This document shows, in pieces, positions 42,046 through 50,696 of a stretch of DNA of 64,000 bases; within the stretch, counting starts at the first letter, position 1; every line of letters begins with the position of its first letter. The position numbers and the translations under genes were made by a program. The notes beneath the pieces are model-generated. The model was not told where the DNA came from. It worked only from the letters and a program-made list of their open reading frames with translations, and made no database searches. This DNA is from an uncultured Lachnospiraceae bacterium (GTDB taxonomy: Bacteria > Bacillota > Clostridia > Lachnospirales > Lachnospiraceae): NCBI GenBank assembly GCA_905201915.1, contig CAJKQE010000004.1:1-64000 (forward strand). Direction: 5' to 3'.

Positions 42046-44655
42046 TTATTTACCGATTTTTGTACGAATCCATTTAATAAACTGAATAATCGGAAGGTTT
42101 GCAAGTGACAGACCAAACATAATAAGAAGCTGTGTCAGGTTTAATGTCTGTACCTGGAAAATACTGTGCAGTGCAGGAACTAACATAACTGCTGTAATTA
42201 AAACAAGGCCAAGTCCGAAAGCACCAATTAAATAGATGTTATTGAAAAATCTCTTAGTAAACAACACAGGTTCAGAAGATTTACAGTTAAATCCATGTAC
42301 CAGACGAGAAGTACATAAAGTTCCGAATGCCAGTGTAGAAGCTAAAAGCGGGGTTTGTTCCGGATTTCCAATATAAAAAGCAACCATTGTCATAATACCG
42401 ATTACAAGACCTTCAATTCCAATTCTGGAAAGAAAATCTTTTGTTAAAATAGATTCGTTCATTGGTCTTGGCTTTTCATTCATAACACTTTCTGTGTGTG
42501 GCTCAAGTCCAAGAGCAATGGCCGGCAAGCTGTCTGTAAGTAAGTTGATAAACAGAAGATGAACCGGTGCAAAAGGAACCGGAAGTCCTGCAATAGAAGC
42601 ATACAATACTGCTAAAATTCCGGCAAAGTTACCTGATAACAAGAACTGGATTGCACTCTTAATGTTTCGATATACATTACGTCCATTTTCTACTGCTTTA
42701 ACAATAGTCGCAAAGTTATCATCTGTCAATATCATAGATGCGGCATCTTTAGATACTTCTGTTCCTGTAATACCCATAGCAACACCGATATCTGCCTGTT
42801 TTAAAGCAGGTGCATCATTTACACCGTCACCGGTCATAGAAACAATATTTCCCTTATCCTGCCATGCTTTGACAATTCTGATTTTGTGTTCCGGTGAAAC
42901 TCGTGCATACACAGAAATTCCTTCTACAAAATCTCTCAATTCTTCGTCAGACATATTTTCAATTACAGCACCTTCACATGCCTCTGACTCATCTTTCAAA
43001 ATACCAATGCGTTTAGCAATAGCAGCTGCTGTTACTTTATGGTCACCGGTAATCATAATCGGTTTAATACCTGCTTTAATACATTCTTCTACAGCGGCTT
43101 TTGATTCTTCACGGGGCGGGTCCATCATAGCAATTAAACCTAAGAATGTCATATCTTTTTCATCTTCCACAGTAAGTGTTGTGCCTTCCGCTACGCTCTT
43201 ATATGCGAAAGCCAGAACACGAAGACCGCCCTGTGAGAATTTCTGGTTCTGTGCTTCGATTTTCTGAATATCCTCTTTTGTAATCGGCACAATTTCGCCG
43301 TTTTTCTGAATGTGTGTCACACGTCCCAAAAGAACATCCACAGCGCCCTTTGTCACCATAGTAGAACCTTCTTTTAAGTTATGAAGGGTTGACATCATCT
43401 TTCTGTCACTGTCAAAAGGAACTTCACTGTGTCTTGGGTATTTCTGTCTTACTACTTCCGCAGGAGCACCCAACTTATCACCCTGATTAATCAGAGCTGT
43501 CTCTGTAGGATCACCGATTTCTTCACCATTTTTGTTTGTAGAGTCATTACATAAGATACTGTGGCGAAGCAGCTGTTTCTGTGCCTTATCACCTAAATCA
43601 ATAGCTTCTGCCGGAATTTCTTTTCCTTCTACATAATAATATTCTACTGTCATTTTATTCTGTGTCAGAGTTCCTGTCTTATCTGAACAGATAATAGAAA
43701 CGCTTCCCAGACCTTCTACTGCCTGAAGTTTTCTTACAATAGCATGTTCTTTCGCCATCTTCTGTGTACCAAAGGAAAGTACAATGGTAACAATAGAGCT
43801 TAACGCTTCCGGAATAGCGGCTACCGCAAGTGCAACTGCAAAGAGGAAGGCATCTCCGATGCTTTCTCCACGAAATACGCTGATACCAAATAAAATGGCA
43901 CAAAATACAAGAATTAAAATGGATAATTTCTGACCAAAATTATCTAAGTTCATTTGAAGCGGTGTTTTCTTTTCAGAAGTTGTTTTTAAAAGTTTTGCAA
44001 TTTTTCCTACTTCTGTCTCCATACCGATTGCAGTTACAAGGAAAGAACCACGTCCATAGGAAACAAAGCTTCCGGAATATACCATATTGGTTCTGTCCCC
44101 TAAAGGAACTTCACCTTCAATTTCTTCTTCCTTCTTATCCACTCCAAGGCTTTCCCCTGTCAGGGCACTTTCATCAACCTTTAAGCTGGCATTTTCAAGA
44201 ATACGTCCGTCAGCCGGAACGTAATCTCCTGCTTCCAGCATAACAATATCACCCACGGTTACCTGATCAGACGGAACTTTGATAACATCTCCGTTTCTGA
44301 AAACCTTTGCTTCCGGAGCTGACATAGCCTTTAAAGAGTCCAGTGACTGCTCTGCCTTAATGGTCTGAACAGTACCTAAAATAGCATTCATGGTAATTAC
44401 CACCAGAATAACAATGGCACTTTCCGTTTCTCCTAACAATCCTGATACAATTGCTGCTATAATCAGTATAATAACCAGAAAATCCTTATACTGTTCTAAG
44501 AAAATCTGCAGAATGGACTTCTTCTTTTCTTCTACTAAAGCATTTGGTCCATACTTTTCCTGATTTTTCTTAATCTGCTCCTCACTGAGAGGATGAGTAC
44601 TGCCATTTACAGCTTTTTGAGCTTCTGTTCTTGACATTTGATAATACTCTTTCAT
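42046..44655 (-). CDS. P2-type cation ATPase, likely Mn2+/Ca2+ exporter
   Basis: 869 residues with all P-type landmarks: N-terminal cation_ATPase_N, actuator TGES (in ALTGESLGVDKK), ion-binding PEAL in AVAAIPEALSSIV, phosphorylation site CSDKTGTLTQNKMT, and MTGDGVNDAPALKQADIG; ten membrane segments are expected. Sequence type is Ca2+-ATPase (PMCA/SERCA-like bacterial branch). The leader upstream is a yybP-ykoY Mn-sensing RNA with a terminator. In Lactococcus (YoaB) and Streptococcus (MgtA) this RNA class controls P-type ATPases that protect against excess Mn, so Mn2+ export is the best functional guess. Confidence 0.9.
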   Translation of the reverse strand: MKEYYQMSRTEAQKAVNGSTHPLSEEQIKKNQEKYGPNALVEEKKKSILQIFLEQYKDFLVIILIIAAIVSGLLGETESAIVILVVITMNAILGTVQTIKAEQSLDSLKAMSAPEAKVFRNGDVIKVPSDQVTVGDIVMLEAGDYVPADGRILENASLKVDESALTGESLGVDKKEEEIEGEVPLGDRTNMVYSGSFVSYGRGSFLVTAIGMETEVGKIAKLLKTTSEKKTPLQMNLDNFGQKLSILILVFCAILFGISVFRGESIGDAFLFAVALAVAAIPEALSSIVTIVLSFGTQKMAKEHAIVRKLQAVEGLGSVSIICSDKTGTLTQNKMTVEYYYVEGKEIPAEAIDLGDKAQKQLLRHSILCNDSTNKNGEEIGDPTETALINQGDKLGAPAEVVRQKYPRHSEVPFDSDRKMMSTLHNLKEGSTMVTKGAVDVLLGRVTHIQKNGEIVPITKEDIQKIEAQNQKFSQGGLRVLAFAYKSVAEGTTLTVEDEKDMTFLGLIAMMDPPREESKAAVEECIKAGIKPIMITGDHKVTAAAIAKRIGILKDESEACEGAVIENMSDEELRDFVEGISVYARVSPEHKIRIVKAWQDKGNIVSMTGDGVNDAPALKQADIGVAMGITGTEVSKDAASMILTDDNFATIVKAVENGRNVYRNIKSAIQFLLSGNFAGILAVLYASIAGLPVPFAPVHLLFINLLTDSLPAIALGLEPHTESVMNEKPRPMNESILTKDFLSRIGIEGLVIGIMTMVAFYIGNPEQTPLLASTLAFGTLCTSRLVHGFNCKSSEPVLFTKRFFNNIYLIGAFGLGLVLITAVMLVPALHSIFQVQTLNLTQLLIMFGLSLANLPIIQFIKWIRTKIGK

Positions 44656-44715
44656 GCTTTTTCCTCCTAAATTTTATTGTGCGTTGTAAAAGTCTTTTTG
44701 CTTTTCATGGGAAAC

Positions 44716-44850
44716 AGAAAAAGGCAAGACTCCTACTGCACTTTTTCATGCAATAAAAGTCTTGCCATTTCATCACGACACGGATGGAAATCTTTCCATC
44801 GAGATTGACGTTATCGCGAACACCCATAGGTGCCAGCTACTCCCTTTTAT
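44716..44850 (-). promoter_or_regulatory. yybP-ykoY manganese riboswitch with terminator
   Basis: Reading the minus strand, the leader opens with AAAAGGGAGTAGCTGGCA (44849-44832), the GGGAGUAGC hallmark of the class, and ends with the conserved GGCAAGACT element. That element is also the left arm of an intrinsic terminator: 44758-44766 pairs with 44723-44731 (GGCAAGACT / AGTCTTGCC), followed by a T5 run (44722-44718). Mn2+ binding by the aptamer sequesters the arm and lets transcription read on into the P-type ATPase. Class assigned from consensus memory. Confidence 0.8.
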
Positions 44851-44894
44851 TAAAAAGAACTATAAACGATATAGTCGGTGCTGTCAACCCTTTT

Positions 44895-46859
44895 TTAACA
44901 GATTTCTGCACCTGCAGGCATATCTTTATCCGGAGTCATAAGAGCCAATTCCCCGTCAAAGCCTTCTGCACATAAAATCATACCCTCTGAAACAATACCG
45001 GCTAATTTGGCAGGTTTTAAGTTTACTAAAACCATAACCTTCTTGCCAACCATATCTTCCGGTTTGTAGTTGGATTTAATTCCTGATACAATCTGCTTTA
45101 CCTGACTTCCGATTTTAACCTGAGAACACAGAAGTTTTTTGGATTTTTTTACTTCTTCACAGGCAATAATCTCACCAACCTGGAATTGCATTTTCATAAA
45201 ATCGTCAAAAGTAACTTCTTCTTTTGCTTCAATATCTATAACAGGAGCTTCTTCCTTTTCTTCTGCTGCTTCTTCTGTTTTTTCTTCTTCCTTCATAGCT
45301 TCTACTTTTTCCAGTACTTCTTTGACATCCAGACGTGCAAATAAAATTTCCGGTTTTTCTGTAACTTTGTTTCCGGATGGATATAAACCAAATGTTTCTA
45401 ATTCTTCATATTCACGTTTTGGTGCATTTAACTGTGTCAGAATTTTTCCTGTTGTTTCAGGCATAAAGGACTCTAATAAAGATGCTCCAATACAAATTCC
45501 CTCTACCAGATTATAGAGAACGGTTGCAAGACGGTCTTGCTTATCTTCCTCTTTTGCCAAAGCCCATGGCATTGTTTCATCAATGTATTTGTTGCAGCGT
45601 TTGAATAAAGTAAAGATTTCTGTAATAGCATCTGCCACACGAAGTTCTTCCATTTTTGCTGCTACTTTTGCTTTTGTTCCCAGTACAACTGCCTTTAATT
45701 CTTCATCTACAGGCTCACATACATTCGTATTTTTTACTTCTCCGCCAAAGTATTTATTAGACATGGAGATTGTTCTGTTTACCAGATTTCCTAAAGTATT
45801 TGCAAGTTCGGAATTTAAACGCTCTACCATCAGCTCCCATGTAATTACACCATCGTTTTCAAATGGCATTTCATGAAGAACAAAGTAACGCACTGCGTCT
45901 ACGCCAAAGAAATCTACTAACTGGTCTGCATAAAGAACATTTCCTTTTGATTTACTCATTTTCCCATCACCCTGTAAAAGCCAAGGATGTCCGAAAATCT
46001 GTTTTGGCAAAGGCAAATCAAGGGCCATAAGGAAAATTGGCCAGTAAATTGTATGGAAACGGATAATATCTTTTCCAATTAAATGTAAGTCTGCAGGCCA
46101 GTCTTTCTTAAACTGTTCTGTGTTTTCTCCGTCACAATCATATCCAATACCTGTAATATAGTTTGTAAGAGCATCCAACCATACATATACTACGTGTTTT
46201 GGATCGAAGTCTACAGGAATTCCCCATTTAAAGGAAGTTCTGGATACACATAAATCCTGAAGTCCCGGAAGAAGGAAGTTGTTCATCATTTCATTCTTTC
46301 TTGATACAGGCTGAATAAACTCAGGATGTGTATTGATATGATCAATCAGTCTCTGCGCATATTTACTCATTCTAAAGAAATATGCTTCTTCCTTTGCAGG
46401 TGTTACAGGACGTCCGCAATCCGGACACTTGCCATCTACCAGCTGAGACTCTGTAAAGAAAGACTCACATGGTGTACAATACATACCTTCGTAATAGCCT
46501 TTGTAAATATCACCCTGATCATACAGTTTTTTGAAAATTTTCTGTACCTGTTTTTCATGATAATCATCTGTTGTACGGATAAATTTATCATAAGAAGTAT
46601 TCATTAAATCCCAAATACTCTTAATTTCTCCTGCTACATTATCAACAAATTCTTTGCAGCTTACACCGGCTTCTGCTGCCTTTAACTCAATTTTCTGTCC
46701 ATGTTCATCTGTTCCTGTCTGGAAAAATACATCATATCCCTGCTGTCTTTTAAATCTGGCAATACTGTCTGCAAGAATTGCTTCATACGTATTTCCAATA
46801 TGTGGTTTGCCTGATGTATAGGCAATTGCGGTAGTAATATAATATTTTTTCTTATCCAA
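44895..46859 (-). CDS. metG: Methionyl-tRNA synthetase
   Basis: 654 residues from a TTG start at 46859, selected because AAGGAGG lies eight bases upstream; an ATG 14 codons earlier (46901) falls inside a terminator hairpin. The HIGH motif is PHIGN near the N-terminus, a Zn knuckle CTPCESFFTESQ...CPDCG follows, and KMSKSKGN is the KMSKS loop. The C-terminus has an acidic linker and an EMAP/Trbp111 tRNA-binding domain (QVGEIIACEEVKKSKKLL, LVNLKPAKLAGIVSEGMIL). Expression is governed by a long leader with a T-box. Confidence 0.96.
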   Translation of the reverse strand: MDKKKYYITTAIAYTSGKPHIGNTYEAILADSIARFKRQQGYDVFFQTGTDEHGQKIELKAAEAGVSCKEFVDNVAGEIKSIWDLMNTSYDKFIRTTDDYHEKQVQKIFKKLYDQGDIYKGYYEGMYCTPCESFFTESQLVDGKCPDCGRPVTPAKEEAYFFRMSKYAQRLIDHINTHPEFIQPVSRKNEMMNNFLLPGLQDLCVSRTSFKWGIPVDFDPKHVVYVWLDALTNYITGIGYDCDGENTEQFKKDWPADLHLIGKDIIRFHTIYWPIFLMALDLPLPKQIFGHPWLLQGDGKMSKSKGNVLYADQLVDFFGVDAVRYFVLHEMPFENDGVITWELMVERLNSELANTLGNLVNRTISMSNKYFGGEVKNTNVCEPVDEELKAVVLGTKAKVAAKMEELRVADAITEIFTLFKRCNKYIDETMPWALAKEEDKQDRLATVLYNLVEGICIGASLLESFMPETTGKILTQLNAPKREYEELETFGLYPSGNKVTEKPEILFARLDVKEVLEKVEAMKEEEKTEEAAEEKEEAPVIDIEAKEEVTFDDFMKMQFQVGEIIACEEVKKSKKLLCSQVKIGSQVKQIVSGIKSNYKPEDMVGKKVMVLVNLKPAKLAGIVSEGMILCAEGFDGELALMTPDKDMPAGAEIC

Positions 46860-46882
46860 TTTTCTTTCCTCCTTATATAAAA

Positions 46883-47001
46883 AGATTGCGCAACAACGCA
46901 ATCTCCGCGAGCGAGCAGTTCACAAAGTGATAATTTCATCTCCGCGAGCTGCGCATCTTTGCGGAGCATTTTTGTTTCATAGGACGCAATTTCCTATGAA
47001 A
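46883..47001 (-). repeat. Cluster of three hairpins between T-box and metG
   Basis: Minus-strand order: TTTCATAGGA/TCCTATGAAA (46975-47001, 10-bp stem), CTCCGC/GCGGAG (46940-46966), and AGATTGCG/CGCAATCT (46883-46904) followed by TTTTTAT, a second intrinsic terminator directly before the metG ribosome site. The block looks like an inserted palindromic repeat, or a second control element in tandem with the T-box. Confidence 0.6.
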
Positions 47002-47003
47002 TG

Positions 47004-47262
47004 AAAAAGGCTCGCCTTCTATATAAGAAGGCGAGCCTATAACTCACGTTACCACTTCTATTCATCTGTACCTCGCAGCACAAACCTCAACGAGTATCTT
47101 TTAATACCCTGCCGCTATAACAGGCGGAACCTGTCGCAGCCTTGGCAATTTTGCTTCGGTGCGCCTCTCAGGAGCCATTTTCCATATACCCTCATTCATT
47201 CCTCTCAGCCTATGGGAATTTCTCTGTAAAATGCAAAATATATGTACTCTCTCCGTCACTGT
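47004..47262 (-). promoter_or_regulatory. T-box leader of metG
   Basis: On the minus strand the leader begins around 47262 with GGAGAGAGTACATAT (stem I with AGTA), passes a candidate AUG specifier region (GGAATGAATGAGG, about 47202), and reaches the T-box sequence AGAAGTGGTAACGTGAG (47059-47043). A terminator follows: AGGCTCGCCTTCT/AGAAGGCGAGCCT (47008-47038) with a T-run. Uncharged initiator or elongator tRNA-Met binding should favour antitermination. The T-box core is a variant (GTGGTAACG rather than GTGGNACCG). Confidence 0.8.
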
Positions 47263-47318
47263 GTTTACATATATAAAATATGCTAACATATTCAGGAATA
47301 TTTGTAAACACTCTTTTT

Positions 47319-48662
47319 TTACATAAACTCATGCTCTTTACTGAGTTTTTTCACAATCTTAACAGATGCTAAAATTGCAATCAAGTTTGGAATTACCATA
47401 AGTCCGTTAAACATATCGGACATATTCCATACTAAATCAACCTTCAAAGTAGAACCTACTAAAACACAGACAACTACCAGAAAAGCATAAATTTTAACTG
47501 CTTTTTGACCCAAAAGGCTACGCACGTTTACTTCACCAAAATAATACCAGCCAATAATCGTAGTAAATGCAAAGAACAACATACAAATAGCAATAAAAAT
47601 CTTACCAAAAGAACCAAAGGCTGAATCAAAGGCAACCTGTGCTAAAGCAGAACCTGTTTCTCCACTTGACAATGCTCCTGTAGAAAGAATTACAAGGGCT
47701 GTTAAAGTAAGAATTACAAAAGTATCAATAAATACACCCATCATAGCAATAATACCCTGATCTCCAGGATGTTTTACATCTGCTGTCGCATGTGCATGAG
47801 GTGTAGAACCCATACCTGCTTCATTGGAAAAAAGACCTCTTGCCACACCAAAACGCATAGCTTTCTGCACAGTTACACCAAGAGCACCTCCAAGTACCGC
47901 CTCCGGTGCAAATGCTGCTACAAAAATATCATGAAATGCAGTCCCTACACTGCTGCCATTCATAAATAAAATAACTAAGCATCCAATAATGTAAATAAGC
48001 GCCATTAAAGGAACAACTTTTTCTGTAACTCTGGCAATTCGGTTAATGCCTCCCAGGAAAATAAATGCTGCTACAATAGCCACTAAAATTCCGACATGAA
48101 ATGGTTTAATGCCAAAAGCATTGTAGAAAGAACTTCCGATGGAATTAGACTGCACCATATTTCCCATAAATCCTAATGCCAAAATAATTGCAACAGAGAA
48201 AAATCCTGCAAGGAACTTACCAAATTTTCCTTTAAAAATATATTTAATATAATAAACAGGCCCGCCTACAATTACACCATTTTCTTTTACTCTGGTGTGC
48301 TGTGCCATAACTGCTTCCGCATAAATGGTCGCCATTCCAAAAAATGCGCTCACCCACATCCAAAAAATAGCACCCGGACCTCCTGCTGCAATAGCTGTAG
48401 CCGCACCGGCAATATTTCCTGTACCTACCTGAGCTGCAATAGCTGTAGCCAATGCCTGAAAAGAGCTTAATCCGTTTTCACTGCTTTTTCCATGAAGAGA
48501 AAATCCCCCGAACATCTTCTTCATTCCTACACCAAATTTTCGCACCTGAATAAATTTCAGCGTAAAAGTATAAAAAATACCTGTACCTAAAAGTAAGATT
48601 AAAAGTGCATAATCCCATAAAAATTTGTTTACCAGCTCCACAATAGACGCTATCATTTCCAT
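47319..48662 (-). CDS. AGCS-family Na+:alanine/glycine symporter
   Basis: 447 residues from the ATG at 48662, which has AAAAGGAGA upstream; the frame extends 8 codons further without support. About ten membrane segments; family signatures include GTGNIAGAATAIAAGGPGAIF, ARGLFSNEAGMGSTPHAHA and GWYYFGE. It imports alanine or glycine with sodium. A tandem glycine aptamer and terminator directly upstream indicate that glycine controls it, so glycine is the likely substrate. Confidence 0.93.
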   Translation of the reverse strand: MEMIASIVELVNKFLWDYALLILLLGTGIFYTFTLKFIQVRKFGVGMKKMFGGFSLHGKSSENGLSSFQALATAIAAQVGTGNIAGAATAIAAGGPGAIFWMWVSAFFGMATIYAEAVMAQHTRVKENGVIVGGPVYYIKYIFKGKFGKFLAGFFSVAIILALGFMGNMVQSNSIGSSFYNAFGIKPFHVGILVAIVAAFIFLGGINRIARVTEKVVPLMALIYIIGCLVILFMNGSSVGTAFHDIFVAAFAPEAVLGGALGVTVQKAMRFGVARGLFSNEAGMGSTPHAHATADVKHPGDQGIIAMMGVFIDTFVILTLTALVILSTGALSSGETGSALAQVAFDSAFGSFGKIFIAICMLFFAFTTIIGWYYFGEVNVRSLLGQKAVKIYAFLVVVCVLVGSTLKVDLVWNMSDMFNGLMVIPNLIAILASVKIVKKLSKEHEFM

Positions 48663-48713
48663 TTTTCTGTCTCCTTTTCTTTTCATTCTATTTGCCTATT
48701 GTTGTCTGAAACA

Positions 48714-48750
48714 ATAAAAAACCTGTGAGATTGCGAAAATCCCACAGGTT
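48714..48750 (-). terminator. Terminator of the glycine riboswitch
   Basis: Minus strand: AACCTGTGGGAT with ATCTCACAGGTT (one G-T pair) at 48720-48750, then a T6 run (48719-48714). It is the expression platform between the tandem aptamers and the symporter start. Confidence 0.85.
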
Positions 48751-48814
48751 AAAGTTCTTTTCAAGCGCAACTGCGTTCAACCATAAACGTAGCACCTAAA
48801 GGCACTACCTTTAC

Positions 48815-48985
48815 GAAAAACTTCACTGTCCTTTTGCCTGAGAGATTCACAGACACTGTCTGCTTACACCTTCGGCACCCTTTTCGGGATTCTCCAGAGA
48901 GCCATCCAGATGCAGTCCTGCTTTTTTCAAAGCCCCTGAGAGTATTACTCCTTCGGTGGGCAATATTGCCTCTTTCCTGCAGCCT
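48815..48985 (-). promoter_or_regulatory. Tandem glycine riboswitch
   Basis: Reading the minus strand, aptamer I runs from GGAAAGAGGCAATATTG (about 48978) with CACCGAAGGAG, ACTCTCAGGGGC, and ends before TCTGGAGAATCCC; aptamer II has TCTGGAGAATCCCGAAAAGG, TGCCGAAGG, and AATCTCTCAGGCAAAAGGAC (ending about 48820). CGAAGG and CTCAGG repeats in both halves are the class hallmark. Bound glycine should change terminator formation and so expression of the AGCS symporter. Confidence 0.9.
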
Positions 48986-49084
48986 TCTATTGGCACAATA
49001 TGCAAATAACGATTTTATTATAGCACTGGTTTTTTATTTGTCAATCCCCTTTATGAGGACAAATGTATTTTTCTCAAGAACACT

Positions 49085-49771
49085 TCATTTTCTCTTTTTA
49101 ATATAGCAAATATTGCTCACCAAAGAACAGCTATACTTTTTCACATAGTTCTGATACTCATAAAAATTAATATAATATTCCCTTCCCCATGAAGAAATAC
49201 GTAGCCACTCACTTTCAAATCCTGTAACCACGACAAAATGAGCTGCTGTTTCTGCTATTTTTTCGTATCCCTCTTCTGTCTTATTATAAAAAGCCAGCTT
49301 ATGTTTCCTTAAAGGAATAGGAAAGTTCGGGCCGATTGCCAAAATCACAGGTATATCGTGTGCCAGCATAGCTTTTATTCTGTTTGGTATATTTCGACTC
49401 CTTACCCCAAAGGCTGCCTTTAAAGGAATTCTATTTTTAATAAAATAACGATTTACCTCTATTCCTAAAAGCCAACCGGGAATTCCCAGACCCGGAATAA
49501 TAGGAAAGTATTTTTTACGCATTGTTTCTACACATTTCTCATAAACCTCAGCATCTAAAATACCATTTCCTTTCTCTTCTTCCTGAAACTCCTTACCTTT
49601 ACAGTAATCTTTATGTAAATCCAAATACAGAAGCATATCCGTTGCCGCAATCGTACCACAGCCATAACCTGACATACTTCCTCCCTTCCACCATTCCTGA
49701 TTACCACCATAAGACAGCTTTCCATCTTTCATAATTGCTATATAAGGTTCATTCAGCTTCCCTGCCTTCAT
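49085..49771 (-). CDS. Papain-like / C39-like cysteine peptidase domain protein
   Basis: 228 residues, no signal peptide. A likely catalytic cysteine lies in GYGCGTIAATDMLLYL (C39 at about residue 38) and the histidine in AAHFVVVTGFESEWLRISSWG, followed by a hydrophobic-acidic strand, the order of C39-like and papain-like folds. Sits directly after the DapF-like epimerase gene with a 4-base overlap (ATGA), so the two work together or at least are co-expressed. Substrate and family name uncertain. Confidence 0.6.
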   Translation of the reverse strand: MKAGKLNEPYIAIMKDGKLSYGGNQEWWKGGSMSGYGCGTIAATDMLLYLDLHKDYCKGKEFQEEEKGNGILDAEVYEKCVETMRKKYFPIIPGLGIPGWLLGIEVNRYFIKNRIPLKAAFGVRSRNIPNRIKAMLAHDIPVILAIGPNFPIPLRKHKLAFYNKTEEGYEKIAETAAHFVVVTGFESEWLRISSWGREYYINFYEYQNYVKKYSCSLVSNICYIKKRK

Positions 49772-50547
49772 TTTATGTCAACCTTCATTTCTTCTGATAT
49801 TGTTACCGGTCCTCCCATTTTACAGGAAAGTACCTTGCCATTCTCTTTTTTTACATAAGCTTCTATCATGCCTCCCGGCTGATGAAGCTCGTATACAAAT
49901 TCTCCGGTATCTGCATCTTTAGAAAGATACACAGCTGCTCCCATACTGCCACTTCCGCAGCTACTCTCCCAGACCATGGAAGTGGTACTCTCCACATATA
50001 CCACGGGAGTCATCTTACTTTCCTCTAAAAACATAACACCATAAGCATCACAAGGGCAGACTCTTTTTGCCTTCTCAATAAGTTCATCTACAAACTCCTG
50101 AGCTTTTGGAGCGCTATTTACAATAATGTGACAAATCCCCTCAAATACAACCATCGAATATTTTTCCTCTTTTACGGAAATTTCTTTAATCTCCATTGGA
50201 AGAGGCATTTCTGTCCTTGCAGTCCCCTTTTCCATATCTACTGCCACCTTCAGTTTCTTTTGAGAACCGCTGACATCCACCCACACATCTTCTGCCTTTT
50301 CTTCTGAAAGCATACTTAACAAATATCCAAAGCTTCTGGTTGCATTTCCACAAAATTCACCGCCCATCATCTGCATGTGAAAACTTCCATCCTGCATTTT
50401 CTCCACAAAACCCACCTGTTCTCCGTGAAGTTCTTCCATGCACAAAAGTTCTCTGGAAATTGCCGGATAATCTTCTCTTTTTGCCGGACTCATTACAAAA
50501 ATTGTTACATTGCCTGCCGGGTTTGCTACTCTAATTTTTAATTCCAT
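49768..50547 (-). CDS. DapF-like amino-acid epimerase/racemase
   Basis: 259 residues with the diaminopimelate-epimerase fold. The two catalytic cysteines lie in GGEFCGNATRSFGY and ESSCGSGSMGAA, with CGN and CGSG loops similar to DapF. The context differs from dapF: no lysine genes, and the sequence is nearer to DapF-like racemases such as CntK or histidine racemase in the replaced neighbours of the cysteines (NATRS). It probably racemises or epimerises an amino acid. The next gene overlaps by 4 bases. Confidence 0.75.
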   Translation of the reverse strand: MELKIRVANPAGNVTIFVMSPAKREDYPAISRELLCMEELHGEQVGFVEKMQDGSFHMQMMGGEFCGNATRSFGYLLSMLSEEKAEDVWVDVSGSQKKLKVAVDMEKGTARTEMPLPMEIKEISVKEEKYSMVVFEGICHIIVNSAPKAQEFVDELIEKAKRVCPCDAYGVMFLEESKMTPVVYVESTTSMVWESSCGSGSMGAAVYLSKDADTGEFVYELHQPGGMIEAYVKKENGKVLSCKMGGPVTISEEMKVDIK

Positions 50548-50696
50548 ATCTTCATACCTCCCAAATATTTTCGTTCCCCAATTTATTTTTAATCATATCA
50601 CATTCCACATCAAAAAATAATAAAATTTATCGACATTTGTAAAAAGCTGTGATATATATTGAGTATAGAATTTAATAAAAAAGGGGGGGACTTTCA

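Noticed and set aside
46682..46969. 95-codon minus frame across metG start
   Set aside because: Overlaps metG in another frame and runs through the hairpin cluster.
49768..50547. Housekeeping dapF
   Set aside because: Fold matches, but catalytic loop surroundings and the neighbourhood differ from lysine-pathway dapF, so only DapF-like is claimed.
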